From Psychrobacter sp. I-STPA6b (lineage in GTDB: Bacteria; Pseudomonadota; Gammaproteobacteria; Pseudomonadales; Moraxellaceae), in assembly GCF_020662265.1 (NCBI RefSeq), contig NZ_VEWM01000028.1, positions 1 through 61,763 on the forward strand: a stretch of 61,763 nucleotides of DNA. Direction: 5' to 3'. A program made the position numbers and the translations under genes. The notes beneath the pieces are model-generated. The model did not search any database. It was not told the origin of the DNA and saw nothing but the letters and a program-made list of their open reading frames with translations. Position 1 is the stretch's first letter. Every line of letters starts with the position of its first letter. This document shows positions 10,767 to 20,600 of this stretch, in pieces.

Positions 10767-11385
10767 AGTTTATACCTATTAATCATTTTTGATTTATTAC
10801 AGTAATATTATTGCTATTATGTGAACAAGTGTATGCGTAAAAATAATATTTAATATATATTCACTTGTCAATTAAATTTAATCTATACTTTATTATTATT
10901 TGACCATGGAAATTGAAATCTGAAGAAGTCTAGAAGTAGGGGAGAGTCTCGATCATAAGGTGAATATATTCAGCATCTTCCCTAGTCAGCTCAAATAATG
11001 TGATGATGAACTTAAACAAGGTAAAGGGGTTTGTTAAAACTAGGGTTCTTTATAGATTTCCCTTCCCATGTCTGTAAAGCTTATTCATTGGCTCTAAAGT
11101 TTTACCAGTTTTTTACAGTCATCACGAGCAGTAACCATGCTTTATATTCCTCGTTATTCAATAGTAAGATAAAACTTAGACTCAAAGTATCTGTTAGTCT
11201 TTTGGATTTGTGAATAAAACAATAAGAATAAGGTAGTTTTTATAAAGTTATTGCATGGTATCTTTTATTTAACATAATATATATTATGCGAAAACAAACC
11301 AATCGAAACAGGGGGCTTGTATCCAATAAAACCAATAACTTATATTCGCTGTTATAATATGGATTTTGTCTCACTAGGTCTTACA
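10767..11385. other. Intergenic region between divergent surface-protein and biotin genes
   Basis: This AT-rich stretch of about 620 bp has no convincing gene. It must hold the promoters for the leftward surface-protein operon and the rightward bioA gene. A TATAAT at 11353-11358 sits 28 bp before the bioA start and is a plausible -10 element, but no good -35 accompanies it. I saw no BirA-type palindrome. Confidence 0.5.
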
Positions 11386-12657
11386 ATGAATCAGTTCGAC
11401 AGCCAACACCTTTGGCATCCTTATGCCAGCTTGCCACCAACATATCCTAATATTGTTATCGACCGTGCCGATGGTGTTTATCTTTATACTGAAGATGGAC
11501 GACGTATGATTGATGGTATGTCATCTTGGTGGTCAGCGATTCATGGTTATAATCATCCAAAGCTCAATGATGCCATACACCAGCAAGTCGATAAAATGTC
11601 ACATGTGATGTTTGGTGGCTTAACCCACCAGCCAGCAATTGAGCTTGGTAAGTTGCTACTATCTATAGTGCCTACTGGGCTTGATGCCATCTTTTATGCT
11701 GATAGCGGTAGTGTCTCGGTTGAAGTTGCTCTAAAAATGGCGTTGCAATATCAGGTTGCAAATGGCAAGCCTTTGAAAAACCAATTCGCCACCACACGCT
11801 CAGGCTATTATGGTGATACGTGGCATGCAATGAGCGTTTGTGACCCTGTGACTGGCATGCACGGCTTATATGGCAAACAATTACCCATTCAGAACTTTGT
11901 GAAAGCACCACCTATGGGCTTTAATCAGCCATTATCTGCCAATGTTAAACAAAATCTAACCGACTTTTTCACTCAAAATCATCAAAAATTAGCTGGCTTT
12001 ATCATTGAACCAATCGTACAAGGTGCTGGCGGAATGCGTTTTTATAGCCCTGAGTATTTACAGCTATTACGCAAACTTTGTGATGACTATAACGTACTCT
12101 TGATTGCAGATGAAATTGCCACAGGATTTGGACGTACTGGTGAGATGTTTGCCTGTCATCATGCTCAGATTTCACCAGATATTATGACCATTGGCAAGGC
12201 ATTAACAGGTGGTTATATGACCTTTGCTTCTACCTTATGTACCCGCCATGTGGCAAAAATTATCCGCCATAGCGACTATCCAGCACTGATGCATGGCCCA
12301 ACATTTATGGGTAATCCCCTAGCCTGCTCTGTGGCAAAAGCCTCAGTTGAGCTTATTATTGCTAACGATATTCCCAGCAAAGCACGTCACATACAAAAAT
12401 TACTCCAACAGTATTTAGCCTCTGCTTTTAACTTATCTGAGGTTGCTGATGTACGTTGTCTCGGTGCAATTGGTGTGATTGAGCTACAGCAAGTAATTGA
12501 TATGCCGAAATTTCAAAAATTATTATTAGAATCAGATATTTGGGTACGTCCATTTGGAAAGCTGGTATATATTATGCCACCACTTATCATCACAGATGAC
12601 CAGCTTGAGCATTTATGCACAACATTAGTAGATTTATTGATTGATTATTTTAATTGA
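11386..12657 (+). CDS. bioA: Adenosylmethionine-8-amino-7-oxononanoate aminotransferase
   Basis: BioA transfers an amino group from S-adenosylmethionine to KAPA to make DAPA, the antepenultimate step of biotin synthesis, using PLP in the cytoplasm. I chose the ATG at 11386 (423 aa): the protein then starts MNQFDSQHLWHPY, the usual BioA beginning, with AGGT 8 bases upstream. Upstream in-frame TTG (11317) and ATG (11359) codons would add residues unlike the family. Family signatures visible are DGMSSWWSAIHGYNHP, SHVMFGGLTH, the Asp of IADEIATGFGRTG and the PLP lysine K271 in TIGKALTGG. bioD follows after 55 bp, so the two probably form one operon. Confidence 0.95.
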   Translation: MNQFDSQHLWHPYASLPPTYPNIVIDRADGVYLYTEDGRRMIDGMSSWWSAIHGYNHPKLNDAIHQQVDKMSHVMFGGLTHQPAIELGKLLLSIVPTGLDAIFYADSGSVSVEVALKMALQYQVANGKPLKNQFATTRSGYYGDTWHAMSVCDPVTGMHGLYGKQLPIQNFVKAPPMGFNQPLSANVKQNLTDFFTQNHQKLAGFIIEPIVQGAGGMRFYSPEYLQLLRKLCDDYNVLLIADEIATGFGRTGEMFACHHAQISPDIMTIGKALTGGYMTFASTLCTRHVAKIIRHSDYPALMHGPTFMGNPLACSVAKASVELIIANDIPSKARHIQKLLQQYLASAFNLSEVADVRCLGAIGVIELQQVIDMPKFQKLLLESDIWVRPFGKLVYIMPPLIITDDQLEHLCTTLVDLLIDYFN

Positions 12658-12712
12658 TTCTTAAATATTTTTATAAAAATCATATTTAAAGGTAATTAAG
12701 GAATAAACCATC

Positions 12713-13378
12713 ATGGCAGTGCTATTTATTACTGGGATTGATACCGATATTGGCAAAACCTATGCCACAGGCTGGCTTGCCAAAACCATGCAAGCACAAG
12801 GTAAAAAGGTGATTACTCAAAAACTAGTACAAACAGGCTGTATAGGTATCGCTGATGATATTTTAACGCATCGACAAATGATGGGCATTGACCTACAGCA
12901 AGTCGATAAAGATGGTATCACCTGCCCTTATGTATATCCAAAACCCGCTTCACCACATTTTTCAGCTTCCTTAGTTGGTGAAAAAATTAACCCAGAAATT
13001 ATTCTCAAGGCAACTAAACAGCTTGAGGCTGAGTATGATATCGTACTATTAGAAGGGGCTGGCGGGGTTTTAGTGCCATTAAACGATGATTTATTAACCC
13101 TTGATTATATTAGTGACTGTCAATATCCTGTGGTATTAGTAACTTCAGGTAGATTGGGCAGTATCAATCATACCCTACTTAGCATTGAAGCGATTAGCAA
13201 TCGGGGCTTACAGTTGCATAGCGTTATATATAATCACTATTTGGGTGGAGAGTTAGATACTGATAGGGTTACTAATAGCGATAACAGCATTTGTAATAGT
13301 ACAAAGGACTATTTACAACGCTATTTGCAAGCTAATTACCCGCAGACACAGTGGTTAGAATTACCGCTGATGGTTTAG
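12713..13378 (+). CDS. bioD: ATP-dependent dethiobiotin synthetase
   Basis: BioD closes the ureido ring of DAPA with CO2 and ATP to give dethiobiotin. The 221-aa protein opens with the BioD P-loop (GIDTDIGKT, residues 8-16). It also carries the conserved QKLVQTG segment and the EGAGGVLVP motif near residue 115. Length is normal for the family. It follows bioA by 55 bp with an AAGGA site. The other biotin genes (bioF, bioB, bioC) are not in the window, so the pathway is split on this chromosome. The gene converges on the minus-strand retron-like RNA, and the hairpin at 13426-13458 separates the two. Confidence 0.95.
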   Translation: MAVLFITGIDTDIGKTYATGWLAKTMQAQGKKVITQKLVQTGCIGIADDILTHRQMMGIDLQQVDKDGITCPYVYPKPASPHFSASLVGEKINPEIILKATKQLEAEYDIVLLEGAGGVLVPLNDDLLTLDYISDCQYPVVLVTSGRLGSINHTLLSIEAISNRGLQLHSVIYNHYLGGELDTDRVTNSDNSICNSTKDYLQRYLQANYPQTQWLELPLMV

Positions 13379-13425
13379 TTAATGGCTTAAACAAATGATT
13401 GCGAGTTAAAGAATTTGCCATAAAA

Positions 13426-13458
13426 AAACCCCAGTTATTATCATAATAACTGGGGTTT
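13426..13458 (-). terminator. Intrinsic terminator of the minus-strand ncRNA, possibly also bioD
   Basis: A perfect 15-bp stem (AAACCCCAGTTATTA and its complement) encloses a 3-nt loop. Read on the minus strand it ends GGGGTTTTTTTA, a strong Rho-independent terminator for the retron-like RNA. Read on the plus strand the tail is only TTTAGT, so it is weaker for bioD. Confidence 0.9.
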
Positions 13459-13463
13459 AGTAT

Positions 13464-13706
13464 GTTGTTGATTTACCTCATAACTGGGTACATGGAAGAC
13501 TCACTGACCTACACCTAATAGACCCCCCTAGTGTAATTAGTTCAATCACGTTTGCGTGATTGCGCCAGCGAACTAATACACTAGGGGGGTCTATTAGGTA
13601 TTAGTAGGGCTGAAACAGTCTTCCTTGTGTCAAATGTACAGGCTTGTCTCGTGGACGACGCAACATCGCCCCTCACTGCAAGCAGTGAAACGCTAAATCT
13701 CACAAC
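13464..13706 (-). ncRNA. Retron msr-msd noncoding RNA (candidate)
   Basis: On the minus strand the elements appear in retron order. a1 is GTTGTGAGATTT (13706-13695), directly followed by AGCG with the candidate branching G at 13693. The first msr hairpin is TCACTG-CTTG-CAGTGA (13688-13673). A second msr hairpin region is closed by GGC/GCC (13670-13641). The msd-like hairpin has an outer stem (GTACAT..GGAAGACT at 13639-13617 pairs with 13501-13488), then a near-perfect ~28-bp stem (13598-13570 with 13543-13514), and an apical hairpin (13561-13544). a2 is AAATCAACAAC (13474-13464) and pairs with a1 over 10 bp with a small internal loop. Branch context, promoter and terminator all fit only the minus strand. 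A retron RT and accessory genes lie on the opposite strand. The exact msd ends and the branch base are inferred, not shown. Confidence 0.85.
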
Positions 13707-13713
13707 GGTTATT

Positions 13714-13742
13714 ATTGTGCAGTAGTCAAAGATTGTTGTCAA
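13714..13742 (-). promoter_or_regulatory. Sigma70-type promoter of the retron ncRNA
   Basis: On the minus strand, TTGACA (13742-13737) is followed by a 17-bp spacer and CACAAT (13719-13714). Initiation about 7 bases further falls at 13707-13706, exactly at the first base of a1. This coincidence supports both the promoter and the RNA boundary. Confidence 0.75.
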
Positions 13743-13744
13743 TG

Positions 13745-13768
13745 CTGTTTTTAACTTAGGTTAAACAG
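13745..13768. promoter_or_regulatory. Inverted repeat between divergent promoters, candidate operator
   Basis: CTGTTTTTAAC-TTAG-GTTAAACAG forms an imperfect palindrome with two extra T in the left arm. It lies between the -35 element of the ncRNA promoter and the candidate promoter of the protein operon, where a shared regulator could bind. No regulator gene is obvious in the operon, so this stays tentative. Confidence 0.3.
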
Positions 13769-13780
13769 TCACGACAATCA

Positions 13781-13809
13781 TTGACGCGTTTATTTAACGC
13801 CACTGTAAT
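13781..13809 (+). promoter_or_regulatory. Candidate promoter of the retron protein operon
   Basis: TTGACG (13781-13786), a 17-bp spacer and TGTAAT (13804-13809) give a good sigma70 match on the plus strand, 128 bp before the first gene of the operon. With the minus-strand promoter it forms a back-to-back promoter pair about 40 bp apart. Confidence 0.5.
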
Positions 13810-13937
13810 TAACTATTAAAAACCACTACTTTTTATGCTATAAAGAGTGTCATCATCAATTATTATCATTTAGTCATAAAACCTATTTATAAAATCAACA
13901 ATTAAATATTCATTTTATTTTAACAAGGCAGTTCATC

Positions 13938-16900
13938 ATGACACTGACATTTTCGCAAGTATCACATGCTTGGCAAGTACAAGACCCTACTTTGGTAGAT
14001 AAACTTCTGACTTTAGCTTCCCAACCAGACCCAACAATAGACAAGCCAATTCCCGAAGATGAGCTGACCTTTGAGCGATTTTTAAGCAAGATTTTTAGCG
14101 TTGAGTTTCGAGAAAAGCACCCAGAGGTGCAGTTTGCTGAGCGGGTGGCGATGATTGCCAAACTTGAGGCAGATGAAGGCGTCTATCCCCTACCCGACCG
14201 TTTTAAGATTCATCTGATTTTAACTGCCTTATGGGACGATGGCAGTGCCTATTCTCGGCAGGTGTTAAAACAAGCGATTGCTCGCCTACCACTTAGCTAT
14301 GGGGTGTGGAAAGGGTTTAAGTATATTTATAAGCAAGCTGAATTTTTGCATGATTATGAGATATTTGGTTGTTTAACTGCCAAAATTGACGCTCATCGCT
14401 TTGATAATAGTATGAGAACTCCTGTCAGCAAGGCGACCAAAACTTATATGAGCCTAAGGGCGTGGCGGTATTTACGCACACTCGGTCATCAGTTGCCTGT
14501 TTGTTATATTGAGGCAAGTTGTGCGGTGTTGGTGGCGTACGATGAGGATATCAATATCAATGGTGAGCAACAACGTAACAGTTGGGTGCTTAATCATATT
14601 TGTTTTCATAATAGCAAAGAGCAAAATTATGGGGTGAGTCGCTTTGGTTATAAGCACCGCCAAAAGCTGTTTGATAATAAGTCACGAGCATTTGCTGAGG
14701 CGTGGCAACAAGACCCTGAGCCATTATTTACTGTGTTAAAACAAGCCAAAAATGAGGCAATTCGCCAGTTTGCCACTGACAGTTTAAAGCATGATTTTCA
14801 GACACAGTTGCGTGATGTCAGCGTACAGACCATTCAAGAATTATCATCAGGGCATAACCATAGCCAAGCTCGTGATGAGATGATTGTGTGGCTATTGACC
14901 CAATCGCCAAATTTTGAAAAAGCCCGTTTTAGCGAGTTAGGCTTGCATACGGTGGTGATTAAGCTGTTGTATTCTGATAATAAAGACGCTTATGAATACG
15001 CCATTAGTTATGCCAAAAGTTACGCCCAAGATTTGCCATTAAACGAGCTGATGTTTTTGGCAATCTCTGAACATGCCAGCGTGCGTAAATTTGCCATTGA
15101 GCAGATTTTAAGTCGTGACCCACGCAAAGATGTCGGTATTGAGGGTTGGGGTCAGCTTTTAGATACCGATTATCATCATAAGGTGGCAGGCGAGCAGTTA
15201 AGTAAGCATTTTAATCGTCGAGATTTGACCCCTGAGTGGTTTTTTGAGCGGTTAATCAGTGGTAATAAGCATAGTGTCAATTTTGCCAGTAAACAGTTGC
15301 CCAATTTATATTCAGCAAAAGAGTTAGGCACAGATTATTTTATCAATATCAGTCGTTATATTGATGTTACAGATAATAATTATGGTGGTGGTTATCTCGA
15401 TTATTACAGTGCTTATAATAAGGCGATGCAACAGGCTAAGGCAATGAAACAGGCGATGGCGTTTGTTTTAAAACAGTTAAAAACGCTGGATTTAAATGCG
15501 GTTGATGCTGAAGTTTGGCAACGGCTATTATTGCACCCCTTATCGCAAGATACCATTGAAGAGTGGATAAATGAAGAATTAATCACTGCCAATCGTTTGC
15601 CAATAAGTTTTTGGCAAGCATTGGCGTATGAGCCTGATTGGAATAGTAATGAGTGGATACAACAGCTTATCCATGGTGATACTTCTACAAATATTGATAG
15701 CAATGAAAATAATGAAAATGCTGATAATCCTAATAACCAAAAAATTGCCACAAATTGGCAACGCCATTTAACCTTTAATGAGGACTTAGCATATAGCGTA
15801 CGATATTGGCTGTCTGATGTGCGCCGTTTTGCCCCTACCCAATTGGGTTTTGATTGGCTGATGAAATTGGCACAAAGTGAAAAAAGCGTTTATCGTGAAT
15901 TTGCCATTGATAGGATTAATAAAGGCTTTTTACCTGCCGACTTTGCCCCAAGCAAGCAAACAAATCAGCAAGACAATGAGCAACCCGAATCGCCCACCAC
16001 TAATGCTAATACCGTAACAACAGTGACTGTCGATTTGTCAGGGCAACGCTATTTGTTCACTGGTAAGATGAATAGTATGAGCCGAGGTGAGGCAGAAAAA
16101 CTGGTGAAAGAGGCAAATGGCTCGATTAGCAGTGCGGTCAATAATAAACTTGATTATTTAGTCATTGGTGATGAAGGTTCACCGTTATATGGCAATGGTC
16201 GCAAAGGCAGTAAGCAGTTAAAAGCTGAGGATTTAATTGCCAAAGGGGCAGAGTTAAAAATCATTTCAGAAACCGCCTTTTTGCAAATGCTCACAGGTCA
16301 AGTGCGTGAGGCAAGCGAAGATGAGGTGCTGGCAGGGGCAACTGCCTTATGGAATATGGCAACCGACGACCCAACCGATCCCATTAGTGAGTTGGCAATT
16401 AGCTATTTAAGCCATCACCATGCCGATATTTGTTTGGCATTGACTGACCGCCCTGTCGACCCTGACGCCATTATTCCTGCTGAATTTTTTAGCCCTGAGC
16501 GTGTCATTCCGCTACTGCAACATGGCAACACTCGCTTGCGTGAGTTTGGTTTGTTATTAAGTAAATATGAGTTGGCAAACTGGCAACCTGACAGCAAGCA
16601 ATGGGTGATGATGGCTGAGTCCACCCATAGCGAGGTGCAAGAGCTATTAACCCAAGCCTTTATCAGTGAGCAAACCGCTGAAAACCGTCGTTATCATCTA
16701 AGCCCAAGTGAGCTAAAACAACGCTTAAGTGCCACTACGTTATATGCCTTAATTGATAGCAAACGCCGTTTTGCTCGCCAGCTTGGTATTACTTTATTAC
16801 AGCGTTATCCAGAGTTTCAACAGGTGGAAACCTTATATTATTTAACCCAAAGTAGCGACCGTGAAGTACGATATTCTGCGGTGACTATGCTATGGCAACG

Positions 16901-17489
16901 CTTTAAAAATCGTCATATCAGCGACAACCAATTGCAAGATTACCAAACCAATAAACAAACACAAAGAGCTGATAGCACTGATACAAAATCTAATCAAAAA
17001 AATGATAAACAAGCTGGTAAACAAAACGACATCACTAATACAACAAGCCCTGCAACAGCTATTTATGAGCCTGCCAGTAGCTTGCTAGATAATGTACCTG
17101 CTGATTTTGAACAGCTATTAATTTTGTTAAGACGGGGATTGTATGAGTTGCCCCCTGCCCGCTTACCTGCCACGCCTGAGAGCAAAGCTGAGAGTAAGGC
17201 AAACGATAAGCAACAACAAAAACATGGCAAATACAATCAGCAAAGCAATAAGGCTGATGAGAAAAAAGCTCATTTAAAAGTCATTCCTGCCAGCCAAGCC
17301 AAATTGGCATTGATTGAAACTTTTCGTGATGTGGCATTGGCTGACCGCAGTTTTGCTCAAGTGATACTGCCCATGCTTTATACCTTTACCCATTCGGCAG
17401 GCAAGATGGAACGCCATGCTTGTTTGGTAGCGGTCACTCGTTTACTTAACCGTTATCCTGAATTGGCAGAACATTTACAGGTAAGTTAG
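13938..17489 (+). CDS. Retron-associated HEAT/ARM-repeat protein with internal BRCT domain
   Basis: This 1183-aa protein is largely helical, with HEAT/ARM-like repeats before and after a BRCT domain at residues ~697-790 (LSGQRYLFTGKM, EAEKLVKEANGSI, NNKLDYLVIGDEGS, KGSKQLKAEDLI). BRCT domains of this type occur in NAD-dependent DNA ligase and bind phosphopeptides or DNA ends. Low-complexity Gln/Asn/Lys linkers lie near residues 665-695, 1005-1040 and 1080-1110. No signal peptide or membrane segment is seen, so it is probably cytoplasmic. It is the first gene of a four-gene operon ending in a reverse transcriptase. The start has AAGG about 10 bases upstream. I infer it is an ARM-type accessory protein of the retron, perhaps a sensor or scaffold; no catalytic motif is recognised. 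Confidence 0.75.
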   Translation: MTLTFSQVSHAWQVQDPTLVDKLLTLASQPDPTIDKPIPEDELTFERFLSKIFSVEFREKHPEVQFAERVAMIAKLEADEGVYPLPDRFKIHLILTALWDDGSAYSRQVLKQAIARLPLSYGVWKGFKYIYKQAEFLHDYEIFGCLTAKIDAHRFDNSMRTPVSKATKTYMSLRAWRYLRTLGHQLPVCYIEASCAVLVAYDEDININGEQQRNSWVLNHICFHNSKEQNYGVSRFGYKHRQKLFDNKSRAFAEAWQQDPEPLFTVLKQAKNEAIRQFATDSLKHDFQTQLRDVSVQTIQELSSGHNHSQARDEMIVWLLTQSPNFEKARFSELGLHTVVIKLLYSDNKDAYEYAISYAKSYAQDLPLNELMFLAISEHASVRKFAIEQILSRDPRKDVGIEGWGQLLDTDYHHKVAGEQLSKHFNRRDLTPEWFFERLISGNKHSVNFASKQLPNLYSAKELGTDYFINISRYIDVTDNNYGGGYLDYYSAYNKAMQQAKAMKQAMAFVLKQLKTLDLNAVDAEVWQRLLLHPLSQDTIEEWINEELITANRLPISFWQALAYEPDWNSNEWIQQLIHGDTSTNIDSNENNENADNPNNQKIATNWQRHLTFNEDLAYSVRYWLSDVRRFAPTQLGFDWLMKLAQSEKSVYREFAIDRINKGFLPADFAPSKQTNQQDNEQPESPTTNANTVTTVTVDLSGQRYLFTGKMNSMSRGEAEKLVKEANGSISSAVNNKLDYLVIGDEGSPLYGNGRKGSKQLKAEDLIAKGAELKIISETAFLQMLTGQVREASEDEVLAGATALWNMATDDPTDPISELAISYLSHHHADICLALTDRPVDPDAIIPAEFFSPERVIPLLQHGNTRLREFGLLLSKYELANWQPDSKQWVMMAESTHSEVQELLTQAFISEQTAENRRYHLSPSELKQRLSATTLYALIDSKRRFARQLGITLLQRYPEFQQVETLYYLTQSSDREVRYSAVTMLWQRFKNRHISDNQLQDYQTNKQTQRADSTDTKSNQKNDKQAGKQNDITNTTSPATAIYEPASSLLDNVPADFEQLLILLRRGLYELPPARLPATPESKAESKANDKQQQKHGKYNQQSNKADEKKAHLKVIPASQAKLALIETFRDVALADRSFAQVILPMLYTFTHSAGKMERHACLVAVTRLLNRYPELAEHLQVS

Positions 17490-17522
17490 CCCACTCCCAC
17501 CCCAAACCATATTCCAAAGTAG

Positions 17523-17565
17523 AAGGAATTGTTCCCCCTCCCGTTGGGAGGGGTTAAGGGGAGGA
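17523..17565 (+). repeat. G/C-rich dispersed intergenic repeat, copy 1
   Basis: The segment AAGGAATTGTTCCCCCTCCC continues with GTTGGGAGGGGTTAAGGGGAGG. It contains a short palindrome (CCCTCCC-GTT-GGGAGGG) and closely matches the segment at 61712-61758. It lies between the first two genes of the retron operon and could form an RNA hairpin there. Confidence 0.7.
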
Positions 17566-17604
17566 ATAAGTCAAATATTAAAAAATTAAAACCGAGATAA
17601 TCTT

Positions 17605-20600
17605 ATGAAAAACAGCACATTACCTTATTGGGGGCAGATTAACGCCCTTGTCAGTCAAGACAATACCAGTATATTTACTACTCGCCAGCCCAATTATACA
17701 GATAGCAACAAACAAACCAGCCCAATGCTGTATCGTATTGACAGCTCAAAAGAGCCATTAACGTTGCAAACCACTGCCATGCCTTGTGCCATACAAGCCA
17801 TGTGTGCATTGGCAGACAGCACCATTATAATGGTCGGGCAAGATGGTCATTTGTACCAAAGCGATTGGCAAGCCAAAAAAATCAAACAAGTAAGCAATAC
17901 CTCTGCATTTGATAAGTTGGCGGAATTTGCTGATTTTACAGACACAAATAACAATGATAACAACCATAAGAAACACAATCCTAATGCCGTTGCTATGGCA
18001 ACTTTGGAAGGGGCAATCGCTGTTTTATATCCTCGTCATATTGTGGTTTGGCAATATCAAAAACATCAGGTTGGTGATTGTCTGGCAGTTTTACCATTAA
18101 GCCAACAGTCGCAATCAGACAACACCTCAGACAATGCAACGGACAGCACTGCCAATATCACCAATACAGGCACAGGCGTTGCCACCACTTTTGCAACCTC
18201 TAGCGATGGTAAATGGTTGGTAGTGGGAAATACTTTGGGTCAAATCAGTAGTTATCAGTGGTTGGGACAAGATTTGGGTCAAAGTGATGATACAGATGAT
18301 ACAGATGATACAGCCACCACTGCCAATTTTGCCTTTAGCAGTCAAGCCACACTTCATGATGGCAAAGTCAATGTGGTGTGTTTTGAGCCTGTTGGGCAAT
18401 ATTTCTTTTCGGCAGGAACGGATAAAAAATTACTGCGTACCCATGTGCAAGGCGATTTACACCCCTTAGATAGAGCCAAAGCCAGCCAGCATAGCGAGAT
18501 GGTCACTGCCTTATTGGTGTCGGACAGCCGTTTATATACAGGGTCGGACGATAAATCCATCAAATCATGGGCATTTGATAAGGGTCAGCCCAACAGTTGC
18601 AAAGAGGATTTGAGCAAAATTCGCCAATTAAGCCTTGTCAATTATTTGGGGCAGTCAGCGATTGTGGCAGTTGGTACTGACCAAAGCCTACGTTATGTAT
18701 TAATCACTGATAGCAATGCAGGCAAATTGGGTGAGGTGGCTCATATTGTCAAAGATGGCTATCAACAGGTAAAAGATTTATTAACAGACACTTCGGCTCA
18801 TGCTGACACTGCCTTTAACGAGGCATTAGAGCTGTTAAATGGGCAGGTTGATAAGCAAAATTTAACCCTTGTTAGTAACGTTTTAGACAAATTAACCGCC
18901 AAAGATAGCCATAAGGTTGAGCAATTAATTACATGGATTGCTCAAAGTGGGCTTGATAATGGACTGGATAAAGCCCCCAGTATTTTAGAAAAACAGCTAA
19001 ATAAAGCCCCAAGCAAACGTGGTCGGCAAATAGCGTTTGAGGCGTTGGCAAGCCTTGCTTATCAGCAACAGCAACAACAAGCAGATGAGGCTCAAACCCT
19101 TGATAGCTATGAATATTTAGACATTGCCCTAAAAAGTAAGCATGAAGACGTTGTGACTTTGGCAGTCAATGGTTATTTTGACGTTGCCAAGCAATCTGAA
19201 GATTTACAGCGTCTAGTGTTGCCAATACTGCAAGAAGTATTGTGCCAAAACCAATTTGCCAATGTGCGTAAACAGGCTTTGGTGATTTTAGAAACCTTAC
19301 TGCCTGAGGACAGTCCAAAAGCTGATTTGATGGCGTTAGAGAGCAACCATAGCGATATTAAACAAGCAGGATTAATCCGTTTATATCAACGTGGTTTGCT
19401 AAACTCAATAGAAGTTCGCCGTCAGCTGATGTTATTACAAAATAATGAGGCACAAACGGTTCGCCAAACTGCCTTTTATGTGTCCGTTTTGGCAGAGCCT
19501 AAACTTACTGAGGCACTTAAACACGCTTCACAACAGCTAGGTGATAATCAGCTACAACGTATTTTGCAGGACTTTAATGATTTTCGTTTGTGGTCAGATG
19601 CCTTAATATCCTCGGCAAATGAGCCAACACAAAAGCAATCTGCCTTACAAAAACTGTCACAAACTTTAAAAACTGTTGCCAATAAGGTCACTGGCAAAGA
19701 CACCAACCAAAAAGATGATAAAAACAATGCCAGTGGCAATAATAGCAGTAGTAACAGCAACACAGCCAACACAACAGTGACGCTGGATTTTACCACCCAA
19801 GACTTTGCCAATGTTAACAATGTTAACCACACGAACAATAGCATTGATAAAACAACGCCAATACAAACTGCCAAGCTAAGCAATGCCGAGCTTGAGCCAC
19901 TATTGCAAGGTTTGGGTAATCCACATGCAGACATCTGTTTTCACTCTGCCTATGCCCTAGCTTGCCTACAAGACAGACGGGCATTTGGCTCACTGATTCG
20001 CCTAATGCATGACCAAGATAACAACATTCGAGCTGGCGTGGCAGTGGCATTGGCAAACCTAGGTGATGTTGACGGTAGTGCTGAAGGTAAGGATATTTTA
20101 CCTTTATTGCTTGATGATAAAGTGGACAACGTACGCCAAACGGCAATGAATGCTTATGGCAAATTGGCAGATAGTCCATTGCAATGGGCGTCCGTTGGCT
20201 TTGCCAGTAAACATCAAGACATTCATGAGCGGGCATTGGCGATTTTCTTAACCCAAGCCAATACAACAGACAGCAAATCTACTAATAATGTCATTAGCGA
20301 AGAGATGACTGCTGTCTTATTGCAAGCATTAAATAACCCCTTTGAAAGTATCCGCCAAGAAGTGGTGAAAGTGCTGTTAAATCGGGTAATTAATCAGACG
20401 CAAAATGCTGATACTGCTGATACTGACAATAGTGTTGATAACAGCCCTGCCCCACTTGCCAAGCTGATTGATACCTTAAGTCATAGCCAATTTGAAGACG
20501 TGCATCAAGTGGCAGTGGCAGAATGGCAACATCAGCTATTGCAACAACAAGAAAAACGAGGGCAAACCACCGCCGAGCAAAAACAAGCCCAAGATGAACA

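Noticed and set aside
11317..11385. Upstream starts (TTG 11317, ATG 11359) for bioA
   Set aside because: The extra residues do not resemble BioA proteins, while the ATG at 11386 gives the usual N-terminus with a ribosome-binding site.
13514..13598. Insertion-sequence inverted repeats or a miniature transposon
   Set aside because: The arms enclose only 26 bases and form the stem of a transcribed RNA with its own promoter and terminator. No target duplication was seen.
13464..13706. 6S RNA, RNase P RNA, tmRNA or SRP RNA
   Set aside because: The long hairpin first suggested 6S RNA, but the paired a1/a2 ends, AGC branch context and nearby retron RT fit a retron better. The conserved cores of RNase P, tmRNA and SRP RNA are absent.
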